A stretch of 63,597 bases of DNA, taken from contig NZ_SNWH01000015.1 of the NCBI RefSeq assembly GCF_004361885.1, forward strand, positions 1 through 63,597, written 5' to 3'. Both the position numbers and the translations under genes were made by a program. The stretch comes from Halomonas ventosae. GTDB lineage: Bacteria; Pseudomonadota; Gammaproteobacteria; Pseudomonadales; Halomonadaceae. Of this stretch, positions 23,346 to 34,485 are shown piece by piece. The notes under the pieces were generated by a model that saw only the letters and a list, made by a program, of their open reading frames with translations, made no database searches and was not told where the DNA came from. The first letter of the stretch is position 1. Every line of letters begins with the position of its first letter.

Positions 23346-23753
23346 TCATTCGGCCTTCTCGGCGATGGCCTCGACGATCGGGCAGCCTTCCTGCATCGGC
23401 CCTTCGCCCGCACATTCGTCGAGTGTTTTCGACAACACGGCCTCGATCCGCGAGAGATGTCGAATTTGCTCGCGGATCTTGTGCAGTTTCTCTCCGGCGA
23501 TGCGCTTGGCCTGCGCCCGGTCGCCGTTGGCATCCTGGAGGATCAACAGCTCACGGATTTCCTCGAGCGTGAAGCCCCACTGCTTGGCATGGACGATGAA
23601 TTGCAGCCTGGCCACGGCATCCAGGGGATAACGCCGATAATTGGCGTCCGTCCGCTGGGGGGCGGGCATGAGTTTCTCTTTCTCGTAGAAACGAATCGCC
23701 TGGCTGGCGACCCCGCTGCGTTCGGCAAGCTCGCCGATACTGAGTGTTTGCAT
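23346..23753 (-). CDS. MerR-family metal-responsive regulator of the copper operons
   Basis: This 135-residue regulator has an N-terminal winged helix (IGELAERSGVASQAIRFYEKEKL), a dimerisation helix, and a metal loop near the C-terminus with two cysteines spaced C-N9-C (ECAGEGPMQEGCPI). CueR uses C-N7-C, whereas MerR and ZntR types have longer spacing, so the exact metal cannot be read from the loop. The location between prx and copA and the MerR-type promoters at 24.5-24.6 kb argue for Cu/Ag sensing. It would distort the 19-bp spacers to activate both divergent copper operons. Confidence 0.85.
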   Translation of the reverse strand: MQTLSIGELAERSGVASQAIRFYEKEKLMPAPQRTDANYRRYPLDAVARLQFIVHAKQWGFTLEEIRELLILQDANGDRAQAKRIAGEKLHKIREQIRHLSRIEAVLSKTLDECAGEGPMQEGCPIVEAIAEKAE

Positions 23754-23835
23754 GGCTTCACCTCACGACACTGTGAATCGGAGCTTCCGACAGGCCGTCT
23801 GGGACAGGCGGCCTGATTCGCGAGCCGTGGCTCCG

Positions 23836-24468
23836 TTAGTCCGGTTGACGCACGACTCGCAGGTAGGACGTCTTGGCGTTCCAACCCTCGGGGAAACGTT
23901 CTTTAGCGTCGTCATCCGAGAGCGACGGCAAGATGATGACATCGTCACCGTTTTGCCAGTCGACGGGTGTGGCCACCTTGTGCTTGTCGGTTAGCTGGAG
24001 CGAGTCGATGACCCGCAGGATCTCGTCGACGTTACGCCCGGTGCTGGGCGGGTAGGTCAAGGTCAGGCGGATTTTCTTGTCGGAATCGATAATGAAGACG
24101 GTACGCACCGTCACCTTGGGGTCGGCTTTCGGATGGATCATTCCATACAACTGAGCCACCACCTGGTCCGCGTCCGCCAGCAGGGGGTAGTTCAGGGCCG
24201 CGCCCTGGGTCTGCTCGATATCCTCCGCCCAGTCGTGGTGAGAAGCGAGGGGGTCGACCGACACCCCCACCAGCTTGACACCACGCGCGGCGAACTCGTC
24301 CTTGCGCCTGGCAAATGCGCCCAGTTCCGTGGTGCAGACTGGCGTATAATCGGCGGGGTGCGAGAACAGCACGGCCCAGTCCTTGCCCAGCCACTGATGA
24401 AAGCCAAGCGTGCCTTCGGTGGATTCGACCGTGAAATCGGGAGCTATCTCCCCTAGCTGTAGGGTCAT
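23836..24468 (-). CDS. 1-Cys peroxiredoxin (Prx6/AhpC-like)
   Basis: A 210-residue thiol peroxidase. The catalytic motif DYTPVCTTELGAF contains the peroxidatic Cys (about residue 47). The long C-terminal extension (VATPVDWQNGDDVIILPSL) is that of the Prx6/1-Cys group, which reduces peroxides with an external thiol. ATG 24468 (MTLQLGEIAPDF) with AAGGA seven bases upstream is the family start; the longer frame to 24543 would run through the promoter. As first gene of the copper operon it probably removes peroxide and limits Fenton damage under copper stress. Confidence 0.9.
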   Translation of the reverse strand: MTLQLGEIAPDFTVESTEGTLGFHQWLGKDWAVLFSHPADYTPVCTTELGAFARRKDEFAARGVKLVGVSVDPLASHHDWAEDIEQTQGAALNYPLLADADQVVAQLYGMIHPKADPKVTVRTVFIIDSDKKIRLTLTYPPSTGRNVDEILRVIDSLQLTDKHKVATPVDWQNGDDVIILPSLSDDDAKERFPEGWNAKTSYLRVVRQPD

Positions 24469-24512
24469 CTCGCTATCCTTATCTATGGCAAGTGTCGGAT
24501 GATGCACTACGC

Positions 24513-24543
24513 ACGATAACCTTGAAGTCAACTTTAAGGTCAA
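24513..24543 (-). promoter_or_regulatory. MerR-type promoter/operator for prx-merR-copA
   Basis: On the complement strand a -35 TTGACC and a -10 TATCGT are separated by exactly 19 bp. The spacer carries a near-perfect dyad, CCTTAAAGT and ACTTCAAGG around GTTGAC. The over-long spacer plus dyad is diagnostic for MerR-family activation. The regulator is probably the product of 23346-23753. The prx start codon is 45 bases downstream. Confidence 0.75.
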
Positions 24544-24603
24544 GGGCTTTCGAAGGAAGGTGGGTTATCTCTTTAGATTATATCGATAGTCATTTATTCG
24601 TGA

Positions 24604-24634
24604 TTGACCTTGAGGTAGACACAACCTTTAGAAT
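24604..24634 (+). promoter_or_regulatory. MerR-type promoter/operator for the divergent ccdA-copA2 operon
   Basis: TTGACC (24604-24609) and TAGAAT (24629-24634) are 19 bp apart, with CCTTGAGGT and ACAACCTTT half sites in the spacer resembling the operator at 24513-24543. It faces right, 85 bases before the ccdA start. The same copper regulator probably drives both operons. Confidence 0.7.
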
Positions 24635-24718
24635 CATCCGCCGAACCAAATGCGAAGCAGGCGGCTGGCCCCAGGCTGCTTCGCGCCCAGCACCTTGCCC
24701 CCCAGGAAGCGTAACGCC

Positions 24719-25441
24719 TTGGAATCTCTCTCTTCTATCGGTCTGATCGGTGCCTTCGCCGGCGGGTTGGTCTCCTTCTTCTCGCCCTGCACCTTGCCGC
24801 TGTTGCCGGCCTACCTGTCGGTGGTCACGGGCGGGAGTGCCGGCAAGGCCGATAGACGCCTGGAGGCATTGATCCTCAGTGCCTTCTTCGTCTTCGGCTT
24901 CAGCATCGTGTTCATCCTGTTGGGACTCGGCGCCAGTGGTATCGGCCAGCTGATGCGGGGGTATCGCCAGGAATTCAACTGGGTCGCCGGCTCGGCGGTG
25001 ATCGTGCTGGGCCTGTTCATGACCGGTGTGTTCCGGTTGCCGCTGTTCCAGCGCACCCTTCAGTTCACACCGAAGGTCCAGGGTGGCTCCCCGCTGTCGG
25101 CGACGGTGTTCGGGGTCTCCTTCGCCATCGGCTGGACGCCCTGTATCGGCCCCATCCTGGGCGCCATCCTGATGGCCACCTCCAGCGCCGCCAGTGCCCA
25201 GGCCGGCATGCTCTATCTCAGCGCCTACTCGGCGGGCCTGGCGCTGCCTTTTCTCGCCAGCACCCTGCTGATCAATCGATTCGCCCTGCATCGGCAAAGT
25301 CTGGGTAGGTGGAGCGCCTATGCTCGCCCAGTTGCCGGCACGATCGTGATCCTGATGGGCATCGCCATCGTCTCGGGCACCATGACGCGGCTTTCCAGCA
25401 TCATGGTCGACTGGTTTCCCTCGCTGGCGACACTGGGGTAG
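24719..25441 (+). CDS. CcdA/DsbD-type membrane thiol transporter
   Basis: An integral membrane protein of about 240 residues with six predicted helices. The two redox cysteines characteristic of CcdA lie in FFSPCTLPLLPAY (helix 1) and GWTPCIGPILGA (helix 4). CcdA passes electrons from cytosolic thioredoxin to periplasmic thiol proteins. In a copper operon it may keep periplasmic copper-binding thiols reduced. TTG 24719 with AGGAAG nine bases upstream gives the family start (MESLSSIGLIGAFAGG); an ATG at 24650 in the same frame has no ribosome site. Confidence 0.85.
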   Translation: MESLSSIGLIGAFAGGLVSFFSPCTLPLLPAYLSVVTGGSAGKADRRLEALILSAFFVFGFSIVFILLGLGASGIGQLMRGYRQEFNWVAGSAVIVLGLFMTGVFRLPLFQRTLQFTPKVQGGSPLSATVFGVSFAIGWTPCIGPILGAILMATSSAASAQAGMLYLSAYSAGLALPFLASTLLINRFALHRQSLGRWSAYARPVAGTIVILMGIAIVSGTMTRLSSIMVDWFPSLATLG

Positions 25442-25541
25442 TCGGGTCGGCGGCGGTGGCAAGGTGTAACCTGTTCATATCAGCGAGGAGAAAGGCCACC
25501 GACCACGCAACAGGAACCTTTTGTACAATGGAGGGTTCGTC

Positions 25542-27941
25542 ATGGAAAAAGACCCCGTTTGTGGCATGAGCGTCGATCCCGCCTCGACGGAGAGCGTCGA
25601 GCATCGCGGTGAGCGTTACCATTTCTGTAGCAAGCAGTGCGCCGAGCACTTTCGCGGGGATCCGGGCGTCGTGCTTGCCGCCACCTCGGCGGCTGCGTCG
25701 AAGCCCAGTGGCAAGGCCAATTATTTCTGCCCCATGTGTTCTGGCGTGGAGAGCGACGAGCCGGGGGAGTGTCCCAAGTGCGGCATGGCGCTGGAACCCG
25801 TCAAGCCGCAACCACCGTCGAGGGTCCAGTATACCTGCCCCATGCATCCGGAGGTGCGGCAGGATGAGCCCGGCGACTGCCCCAAGTGTGGCATGGCACT
25901 CGAGCCCACCCGCGTTTCCGGAGAGGAACGCAGCGCCGAGTTCCTCGACATGTTCCGACGTTTCTGGGTGGGCGGCCTGCTGACGCTGCCGGTACTGTTC
26001 GTCGCCATGGGCAGTATGCTGCCCGGCATCGGCCCTGGGTTGGACGAGGTGCTGCCCGCCGGCGGCGGGCACTGGATCGAACTGATCTTTGCTACGCCCG
26101 TGGTGCTATGGGCCGGATGGCCATTCTTCCTGCGTGGCTGGAGGTCTCTCGTCTCCCGCAACCTCAACATGTTCACGCTGATCGCCCTCGGTGTGGGGGC
26201 GGCCTATGGCTACAGTGTCGTCGCCACGCTCGCCCCGGCGGTCTTCCCGGCCACTTTCCGTGACGCCGATGGCTCGGTCGGCGTGTATTTCGAGGCGGCG
26301 GCGGTGATCGTCGTGCTGATCCTGCTCGGTCAAGTGATCGAGGCCCGCGCCCGCGAGAAGACCGGCAGTGCGCTGCGCGCGATCCTCGATCTCGCGCCGC
26401 CGACCGCACGACGCATCGATGCCGAGGGCAATGACGAGGAGGTCTCGCTCGACGAGCTGTGTACCGGTGACCGTCTACGGGTACGCCCCGGTGACAAGGT
26501 GCCGGTCGATGGCGAGGTGCTCGAGGGCCACAGCACGCTGGACGAGTCGATGGTGACCGGGGAGTCCCTTCCCGTCGAGAAGCGCGAGGGCGACACGGTC
26601 ATCGGCGGCACCGTGAATGGTCAGGGCAGCTTCGTCATGCGCGCCGACAAGGTCGGCGAGGACACGGTGCTTTCGAAGATCGCGGAGATGGTGGCCGAAG
26701 CGCAGCGTTCGCAGCCGCCCGTGCAGCGGCTTGCCGACGTGGTCGCCGGCTATTTCGTCCCCGCGGTGGTTACCGTGGCGATCCTGGCATTTATTGCCTG
26801 GGGGATCTGGGGGCCACCGCCGGCGATGGCCTACGCGGTGATCGCCGCGGTATCGGTGCTGATCATCGCGTGTCCCTGTGCGCTCGGCTTGGCGACGCCG
26901 ATGTCGATCCAGGTTGGGGTCGGTCGCGGGGCCCGGGCGGGCGTGTTGATCAAGAATGCCGAGGCACTGGAACGTTTCGAGAAAGTCGACACCCTGGTCG
27001 TCGACAAGACCGGCACCCTCACCGAGGGTAAACCCCGGGTCGTATCCCTCGAGCCCGTTTCCGGCAGCGATGAAACGCAGTTGCTGCAACTTGCCGGCAG
27101 CCTCGAGCGAGGCAGCGAACATCCGTTGGCCGAGGCCATTGTCAGTGCTGCGCAAGAGCATCATGTCGAGCTGAGCGATGCCAGCGATTTCGAGGCGGTG
27201 ACCGGCATGGGGGTCACCGGTCGGGTCGAAGGACGCGAGCTTGCGCTTGGCAATGCCCGGCTGCTCGAAACACGTGGTGTGGAGGCGCGGGAATGGACGC
27301 AGCGTGCCGAGACGCTGCAAGCCGAAGGGCAAACCGTGATGTTCCTGGTGGCCGATGATCAGGTCATGGGACTCATCGGTGTCGCGGACCCGATCAAGGA
27401 AACCACCGCACAGGCGATCCGGACGCTCAAAGAGGATGGCCTGCGCCTGGTTATGCTCACCGGCGACAACCGTACCACCGCCGAAGCCGTGGCGCGCCAA
27501 CTTGGTATCGACGAAATTGAAGCGGACGTACTGCCGGAAGATAAGGGGCGTATCGTGCGCGAGCATCGCGAGGCCGGGCGCGTGGTCGCCATGGCCGGCG
27601 ACGGCGTCAATGACGCCCCCGCCCTGGCCGAGGCTGACGTCGGTATCGCCATGGGCACGGGGACCGATGTCGCCATCCAGAGCGCGGGGGTGACCCTGGT
27701 GAGAGGGGATCTCTCCGGCATTGTTCGCTCCCGCCATCTCAGTCGCCGGGTGATGCGCAATATCCGCCAGAACCTGTTTTTCGCCTTCGTCTACAACAGC
27801 CTGGGGGTGCCTCTGGCCGCCGGGGTGCTGTTTCCGTTCACCGGCTGGCTGCTCAGTCCCATCTACGCCGCCGCCGCGATGAGCCTGAGCTCGGTCTCGG
27901 TCATCGCCAACGCACTGAGGCTACGCGCCGCCAAGCTATGA
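25542..27941 (+). CDS. Copper/silver P1B-type ATPase with YHS and heavy-metal-binding domains
   Basis: The second copper ATPase of the window has 799 residues. The N-terminus is built not of HMA domains but of a YHS domain ([10 protein letters not shown], residues 4-45) and two CPMC/CPMHP-type heavy-metal-binding domains (about 62-88 and 98-125, each ending [10 protein letters not shown]). Membrane and catalytic parts follow, with CPC near residue 443 ([14 protein letters not shown]), [16 protein letters not shown] and [10 protein letters not shown]. The long frame starts at 25521, but ATG 25542 has GGAGG eight bases in front. It differs enough from CopA to suggest a distinct source or role, such as Cu/Ag delivery or export to the periplasmic oxidase encoded next. 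Confidence 0.92.
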   Translation: MEKDPVCGMSVDPASTESVEHRGERYHFCSKQCAEHFRGDPGVVLAATSAAASKPSGKANYFCPMCSGVESDEPGECPKCGMALEPVKPQPPSRVQYTCPMHPEVRQDEPGDCPKCGMALEPTRVSGEERSAEFLDMFRRFWVGGLLTLPVLFVAMGSMLPGIGPGLDEVLPAGGGHWIELIFATPVVLWAGWPFFLRGWRSLVSRNLNMFTLIALGVGAAYGYSVVATLAPAVFPATFRDADGSVGVYFEAAAVIVVLILLGQVIEARAREKTGSALRAILDLAPPTARRIDAEGNDEEVSLDELCTGDRLRVRPGDKVPVDGEVLEGHSTLDESMVTGESLPVEKREGDTVIGGTVNGQGSFVMRADKVGEDTVLSKIAEMVAEAQRSQPPVQRLADVVAGYFVPAVVTVAILAFIAWGIWGPPPAMAYAVIAAVSVLIIACPCALGLATPMSIQVGVGRGARAGVLIKNAEALERFEKVDTLVVDKTGTLTEGKPRVVSLEPVSGSDETQLLQLAGSLERGSEHPLAEAIVSAAQEHHVELSDASDFEAVTGMGVTGRVEGRELALGNARLLETRGVEAREWTQRAETLQAEGQTVMFLVADDQVMGLIGVADPIKETTAQAIRTLKEDGLRLVMLTGDNRTTAEAVARQLGIDEIEADVLPEDKGRIVREHREAGRVVAMAGDGVNDAPALAEADVGIAMGTGTDVAIQSAGVTLVRGDLSGIVRSRHLSRRVMRNIRQNLFFAFVYNSLGVPLAAGVLFPFTGWLLSPIYAAAAMSLSSVSVIANALRLRAAKL

Positions 27942-27979
27942 GCCGGGGCCGCCGACAACCATAGAAGAGGGGGAGCATC

Positions 27980-29632
27980 ATGGCTTATGTCGACCTGCAG
28001 CGACGTAGCGTATTGCGCCGCATCGGCGGTGTGGCGGCGTTGTCGACCCTGGTGGGGGCCGGGGTATGGCTCGGGGGATATCGCCCCGCTCTGCGGGCGG
28101 CGTCCGCGTCGACGGCCATGGAGGGGCCCTTCGACGTCGACCTGCGTGTGCGAGCCCACCCGGACAAGGTGGCTATCCTGCCCGGTGCGCCCAGCGACGT
28201 CTGGCGCTACACGGCCGAGCGAATCGTCGGGCCTGAAGATACCCTGACGCCCGTGGGTGAGAGTTATACGGGGCCATTGATTCGCCTGCGTCGTGGTCAG
28301 CGCTTGCGGGTACGCATCGACAACGATCTCCCCGAAGACACCACCGTGCACTGGCATGGGCTGCACGTGCCGCCAGAAATGGACGGTCAGCCGCGCCTGC
28401 CGATCGCTCCGGCGACGAGCACGACGCTCGCCTTCGATGTCGTGGATCGCGCCGGTCTGTACTGGTACCACCCCCATCCTCACGGCCCCAACGGTGGCCG
28501 GGTCGGCTTTCAGAGTTACGCCGGCCTTGCCGGTCCACTGATCATCAACGACGACGCCGAGCGTGCCTTGGAGCTCCCCGACGGAGAGCGGGAACTGGTC
28601 CTCATCCTGCAGGATCGCACCTTTAGCAATGGCAATGAGCTTCAGTACATCGACGATGGTGGCATGGGGGCGATGATGACCCGCATGCAGGGCTTTCGCG
28701 GGGAGCGGGTACTGGTGAACGGCCACCCGGACGCGCGACGCGAGGTGTCCACGCAGCCATATCGATTGCGCCTGCTCAACGGCTCCAACTCGCGCATCTA
28801 CAAGCTGGCCTGGAGCGATGGCCGGGCGGTGACCGTCATCGGCACCGACGGTGGCCTGCTCGCCAAGCCCGAGCGGCGCCGCTCGGTCACACTGGCGCCG
28901 GCCCAACGGATCGATCTGTGGGTCGATTTTGGCGACACCGAGCCGGGAGAGTCCGTACAGCTGGTGAGCGAGGAGTACCAACTCGGCATGATGGGCGAGC
29001 GAATGGGCGACATGATGGACCGGGGCATGATGGGCGATCGAATGGGCGGCATGATGGATCGAGGGATGATGGGTGATCGAATGGGCGAGATGATGGATCG
29101 AGGCATGATGCGCGACATGATGGGAAGCGAGCGGCTCTCGCTAGTTACCTTCGCCGTCGTCGCACGGGCGAACGATGCGGAAACCCTGCCGGAACGCTTG
29201 GCTCAAGACCTGCCGGCCTCCCCGGTTCAGGCCGATACGCCAGTACGCCGCTTCGAGCTGGGCATGCGCATGATGCAGGGGTTCACGATCAACGGCCGGC
29301 AGATGGAGGGCGCGACGGTGGCAGATGACGAGATCGTCCGGCTGGCGCAGACGGAGATCTGGGAGTTCGTCAACAACACCATGATGCCGCACCCCATGCA
29401 CGTTCATGGACTGCAATTCCTGGTTCAGGAGCGGATATCGGCGGGCGGCAAGACGGACCTGCACGATGGGATCATCGACGCGGGATTGCATGACACGGTG
29501 CTGGTGTTCCCAGAGGAACGGGTGCGCATCGCTCTGACCTTCAAGGACTTCGAGGGGTTCTACATGTACCACTGCCACAACATGGAGCATGAGGATGCCG
29601 GTATGATGCGCTACTTCAAGGTGGTGGCATAA
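27980..29632 (+). CDS. Tat-exported multicopper oxidase (CueO/CopA type) with Met-rich repeats
   Basis: A 550-residue periplasmic multicopper oxidase, probably oxidising Cu(I) to less toxic Cu(II). The Tat signal is RRSVLRRIGGVAAL. All four copper-ligand motifs are visible: HWHG, YHPHPHG, HPMHVHG and the C-terminal HCHNMEHEDAGM. Residues 337-382 contain three tandem 13-residue Met-rich units (MMGDRMGxMMDRG), which in CueO-like enzymes act as extra Cu(I) binding sites. The gene lies 38 bases after the ATPase gene with GAGGGGGAG upstream of the start, so the two are probably co-transcribed. Confidence 0.92.
   Translation: MAYVDLQRRSVLRRIGGVAALSTLVGAGVWLGGYRPALRAASASTAMEGPFDVDLRVRAHPDKVAILPGAPSDVWRYTAERIVGPEDTLTPVGESYTGPLIRLRRGQRLRVRIDNDLPEDTTVHWHGLHVPPEMDGQPRLPIAPATSTTLAFDVVDRAGLYWYHPHPHGPNGGRVGFQSYAGLAGPLIINDDAERALELPDGERELVLILQDRTFSNGNELQYIDDGGMGAMMTRMQGFRGERVLVNGHPDARREVSTQPYRLRLLNGSNSRIYKLAWSDGRAVTVIGTDGGLLAKPERRRSVTLAPAQRIDLWVDFGDTEPGESVQLVSEEYQLGMMGERMGDMMDRGMMGDRMGGMMDRGMMGDRMGEMMDRGMMRDMMGSERLSLVTFAVVARANDAETLPERLAQDLPASPVQADTPVRRFELGMRMMQGFTINGRQMEGATVADDEIVRLAQTEIWEFVNNTMMPHPMHVHGLQFLVQERISAGGKTDLHDGIIDAGLHDTVLVFPEERVRIALTFKDFEGFYMYHCHNMEHEDAGMMRYFKVVA
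28988..29125 (+). repeat. Tandem 39-bp repeat coding Met-rich segment
   Basis: Three 39-bp units start at 28988, 29027 and 29066, each coding MMGxRMGxMMDRG, followed by a partial unit (MMRDMMG). Units differ at several third positions and at the Gly/Asp/Glu residue, showing divergence after duplication. Slippage here would change copper capacity of the oxidase without shifting frame. Confidence 0.85.
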
Positions 29633-29699
29633 CGAACCGGTCTGGTTTCGATCACACCGTATTTCGATCACCTGGCAACCACACGGGATGACGATACAG

Positions 29700-30320
29700 A
29701 TGTCCTTCTACGAGAATCGTGTTCTGCCGCATTTCCTCCACCTGGCGTGTGGCAACACGGTGGTCGATCGTCAGCGGGCGGCCGTGGTGCCGCAAGCCCG
29801 GGGCCGTGTTCTGGAGGTGGGTATGGGGTCCGGGCTCAATATTCCCCACTACGATCCGGACCGGGTCGAGCTGGTCTGGGGGCTCGAGCCTTCCGAAGGC
29901 ATGCGACGCAAGGCCCGCCACAACGTCATCGGCGCACCGTTCGAGGTGCGCTGGCTGGACCTGCCGGGCGAGGAGGTTCCTCTCGACGACAACAGTGTCG
30001 ATACCGTGGTGCTCACCTACACCCTTTGCACGATTCCGGACTGGCACCGGGCGCTGGAGCAGATGCGTCGCGTGCTCAAGCCGGGTGGCCAACTGCTGTT
30101 CTGCGAACACGGCACGGCACCTGATGAGGCCGTGCGCCAGTGGCAGGATCGCGTCAACCCCCTGTGGCGCAAGGTGGCGGGGGGCTGCCATCTCAACCGT
30201 GCCATCCCCGAGCTCATCGAGCACGCTGGCTTCCGTATCCAGCGAATGGAGACGGGCTATCTACCGAAAGTTCCGCGGTTCGCTGGCTTCAATTTCTGGG
30301 GAGCCGCTGTTCCCCTGTGA
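29700..30320 (+). CDS. Class I SAM-dependent methyltransferase
   Basis: A cytosolic methyltransferase of about 206 residues. SAM-binding motif I is [15 protein letters not shown]; later motifs are [26 protein letters not shown] and [15 protein letters not shown]. The substrate is unknown; relatives are often annotated as phospholipid or quinone methyltransferases. Two ATG codons (29688 and 29700) lack a clear ribosome site; I take [10 protein letters not shown]. The last 33 bases overlap the end of merR on the other strand, inside a segment repeated at 35477-35547. It is probably the last gene of the copper operon. Confidence 0.8.
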   Translation: MSFYENRVLPHFLHLACGNTVVDRQRAAVVPQARGRVLEVGMGSGLNIPHYDPDRVELVWGLEPSEGMRRKARHNVIGAPFEVRWLDLPGEEVPLDDNSVDTVVLTYTLCTIPDWHRALEQMRRVLKPGGQLLFCEHGTAPDEAVRQWQDRVNPLWRKVAGGCHLNRAIPELIEHAGFRIQRMETGYLPKVPRFAGFNFWGAAVPL

Positions 30321-30360
30321 TCGAGCCCTCATGTAAGGACGCAATCAGCGGGCAGGTGAT
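30288..30360. repeat. Imperfect direct repeat, left copy (merR 3' end)
   Basis: This 73-bp segment spans the last bases of the methyltransferase gene and the merR C-terminal codons. It recurs imperfectly at 35477-35547 in the same orientation, both beginning TTCAATTTCTGGGGAG. The two copies bracket the mer-IS3-mntP segment. Confidence 0.65.
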
Positions 30361-30741
30361 ACTTCCCTCCTGTTCATGACACGCCTGTACAAGTTCGTCC
30401 AGTGTCCGCTCGATACGCTGGAGGCTGGCGACCTTCTCACGGACATCCCGCAGTTTATGCTCGGCGAGGGTGCTGGCCTCCTGGCAATGAGTGCCATCCT
30501 CCAATCGCAACAGCTCGGCAATCTCGTCCAGGCTGAAGCCCAGCCGCTGCCCGGTTTTGACGAAGGTCAGCCGCGCGACGTCGGCTGTGCCATAGCGGCG
30601 AATACTGCCGGCAGGACGTTCGGGCTCTGAGAGTAGCCCACGGCGCTGATAATACCGGATGGTCTCGACATTGACGCCAACCGCCTTGGCCAGGCCACCA
30701 ATGGTCATAGTGCCCGCTACTCTATCCCCCTGTCTCTTCAT
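30289..30741 (-). CDS. merR: Mercury(II)-responsive regulator MerR
   Basis: A 150-residue MerR. The DNA-binding part reads [24 protein letters not shown]. All three Hg(II) ligands are present: Cys in DGTHCQEAS, and the pair in [17 protein letters not shown]. It represses and, with mercury, activates merTPFA from the divergent promoter at 30747-30777. ATG 30741 has GGAG nine bases upstream. Its C-terminus (residues after CPLIASLHE) lies in the repeat shared with 35477-35547. Confidence 0.95.
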   Translation of the reverse strand: MKRQGDRVAGTMTIGGLAKAVGVNVETIRYYQRRGLLSEPERPAGSIRRYGTADVARLTFVKTGQRLGFSLDEIAELLRLEDGTHCQEASTLAEHKLRDVREKVASLQRIERTLDELVQACHEQEGSITCPLIASLHEGSITGEQRLPRN

Positions 30742-30746
30742 GACGC

Positions 30747-30777
30747 TTGACTCCGTATCTGACTACGGATGTAACCT
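30747..30777 (+). promoter_or_regulatory. mer operator/promoter
   Basis: TTGACT (30747-30752), a 19-bp spacer with the dyad CCGTATCTGACTACGG, and TAACCT (30772-30777). This is close to the classical Tn501/Tn21 merT promoter and differs from the copper operators upstream, so only MerR should act here. Confidence 0.88.
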
Positions 30778-30814
30778 TATCCCAGTAAACAAGGTCATGA
30801 AAGGTGCAAGCGCA

Positions 30815-31165
30815 ATGTCTACATCGAAAACGGGGAAAGGGCCTCTGGCTGCCGGTGGGCTTGCTGCCCTCCTTGCCTCGGTCTGCTGCCTCGGCCCGCT
30901 GGTGCTGATCATGCTGGGGATTTCCGGCGCCTGGATCGGCAACCTGACGGCCCTGGAACCCTACCGCCCACTCTTCGTCGGTATGGCGCTGGTGGCACTG
31001 TTCTTCGCCTGGCGCCGGATCTTCCGGCCAGTGGAAAAGTGCCAGCCAGGTGAGCTTTGTGCCGTGCCACGCGTCAGGACGGGCTACAAGGTCATGTTCT
31101 GGATTGTGTCGCTACTGGTACTGACTGCGCTGGTCTTTCCCTACACCTTGCCCTGGTTCTATTGA
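30815..31165 (+). CDS. merT: Mercuric transport protein MerT
   Basis: A 116-residue inner-membrane protein with three helices. The paired cysteines of helix 1 (ASVCCLGPLVL) and the cytoplasmic loop pair (KCQPGELC) are the mercury relay sites that accept Hg(II) from MerP and hand it to MerA. GISGAWIGNLTALEPYRP is the family hallmark. ATG 30815 (MSTSKTGKG) is the family start, with AAAGG upstream. It is first in merTPFA, 38 bases after the -10 element. Confidence 0.95.
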   Translation: MSTSKTGKGPLAAGGLAALLASVCCLGPLVLIMLGISGAWIGNLTALEPYRPLFVGMALVALFFAWRRIFRPVEKCQPGELCAVPRVRTGYKVMFWIVSLLVLTALVFPYTLPWFY

Positions 31166-31178
31166 GAGGAGGTTCTCC

Positions 31179-31457
31179 ATGAAAGCTCGTTTCGCCCTCA
31201 TCGCGATACTCGCCCTGCTCAGCTCTCCCGCCATGGCGGCCCTGCAGACCGTGACGCTCTCAGTACCGGGCATGACCTGCGCCGCCTGTCCGATCACCGT
31301 CAAGGCTGCACTCAACAAGGTGGACGGCGTCTCGCAAATCGACGTGAGCTATCCGGATCGTGAGGCCGTGGTCACCTTCGATGATGCCAAGACCACGGTT
31401 GAGGCCCTGCTCCAGGCCACGGCCAATGTAGGTTATCCCTCGACGGTGAAGGAATAA
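31179..31457 (+). CDS. merP: Periplasmic mercury-binding protein MerP
   Basis: A 92-residue protein with a cleavable signal peptide (cut probably after SPAMA, near residue 19) and one HMA domain with GMTCAACPITV, whose cysteines bind Hg(II). It delivers mercury to MerT. It lies 13 bases after merT with GAGAGGAGG in front. Confidence 0.95.
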   Translation: MKARFALIAILALLSSPAMAALQTVTLSVPGMTCAACPITVKAALNKVDGVSQIDVSYPDREAVVTFDDAKTTVEALLQATANVGYPSTVKE

Positions 31458-31459
31458 GT

Positions 31460-33353
<1,894 letters not shown>

Positions 33354-33369
33354 ACGGGCTGAGATTGAG

Positions 33370-34244
33370 CGAACCGTACCGGGATTCCCGGAGACTCCAA
33401 ACCTTGAGAGAATGGAACCATAAGCACATGAAAGCGATACTCCCCTGAAGTCCGTGAGCGCGCGGTCCGCATGGTCTTCGATCACGAGGCCGACTACCCC
33501 TGCCAGTGGGTGGCCATCGGTATTATCGCCCCCAAGATCGGCTGGACACCGGAAACGCTGCGTAGCTGGCCCGGCAGACCGAGTGTGATTCGGGTCGCCG
33601 TGAAGGCACCACGACGTCAGAGCGTGAGCGAATCGAGGCGCTGGAGCGTGAGAACCGAGAGTTGGGGCAAGCCAACGGGATACTTCGCGAGGCGTCTGCC
33701 TATTTTGCCTAGGTGGAGTTCGATCGCCGCGGCAAGAGATGCTCGACTTCATCGTTGGTCACCGGGCGTCGTACATGGTCGAGCCGATCTACCGGATGCT
33801 GCTGTTTACCCCATTGAGGTACTACGAGCATAAAGGCCGTGAGACGAGACTCAACCTGACCGTGCACCGCCCCGCGTCCAGCGGGACTGTTGGCTGCGAT
33901 AAACTACACGGCTGCCTCCTCACTCGATAGCCTCTTGGTAATTCGTCTCCAGAACGCGCGCTTGGTATCCCGCAGATTGACGTCCGGACCGCCAGGCGAA
34001 CGCATCGGTGCCCCCGTCTGTTCAGCGCCCCAGCCAGGTGATCGTCCCATGCAACACCTCCAATATCGAGATGTTGCAACGGCCGATTGAATATGCCGTC
34101 GACTGGTTCAACCACCGGCGGCTCCTGGAGCCGGGCAACATGCCACCGGCCGAGCGAGAAGATCTGTATTATGAGCAGCAGGGTCAGGCCAAGAAGGCGG
34201 CCTGACTGAAACCAACGGGTCTCCGAGAAAGCCAAGGCGGTTCA
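33370..34244 (+). mobile_element. Decayed IS3-family insertion sequence
   Basis: Terminal inverted repeats are recognisable: GAACCGTACCGGGATTCCCG begins at 33371 and the right end, read inward, begins TGAACCGCC...TCGGAGACC at 34244. Inside, orfA starts at ATG 33428 but is frameshifted at once by an extra A. Shifted frames give [23 protein letters not shown] and, with another shift, [27 protein letters not shown]. orfB is reduced to its N-terminus (MLDFIVGHRASYMVEPIYRML) and C-terminus (IEYAVDWFNHRRLLEPGNMPPAE, ending 34205). About 875 bp remain, so the catalytic core is deleted and the element is dead. Confidence 0.8.
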
Positions 34245-34318
34245 CAGGGCTGCGCTGAGCAGCCCTGCTAACAGTGGCGCCGCTTGATTCGCCTTATCTC
34301 GACCTGATAATGTTCGCA

Positions 34319-34426
34319 CCCTTTGGGGAGTAGCCTGCTTCTGAACCGCTCAGAAGCGTCCGTATCAACATACTCGGTAACTTGCCGTGGTACGGACACC
34401 TTCGGTTGGCGAGACCATCGGTATAC
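34319..34426 (+). ncRNA. yybP-ykoY manganese riboswitch
   Basis: The leader of mntP contains GGGGAGTAGCC, a stem TGCTTCTGAACCGCTCAGAAGC, then ATCAACATACTCGGTAAC and a closing GGCGAGACCA. These are the conserved blocks of the yybP-ykoY aptamer, in the right order. In enterics this riboswitch senses Mn(II) and turns on mntP. The stretch from 34427 to the ATG at 34486 (with GGAAG before it) would be the expression platform. Confidence 0.85.
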
Positions 34427-34485
34427 CCACGTCAAAGCCGGGCGTGTGGAGATGCCATGGACTCTATGCCCGGCTGGAAGTGTTT

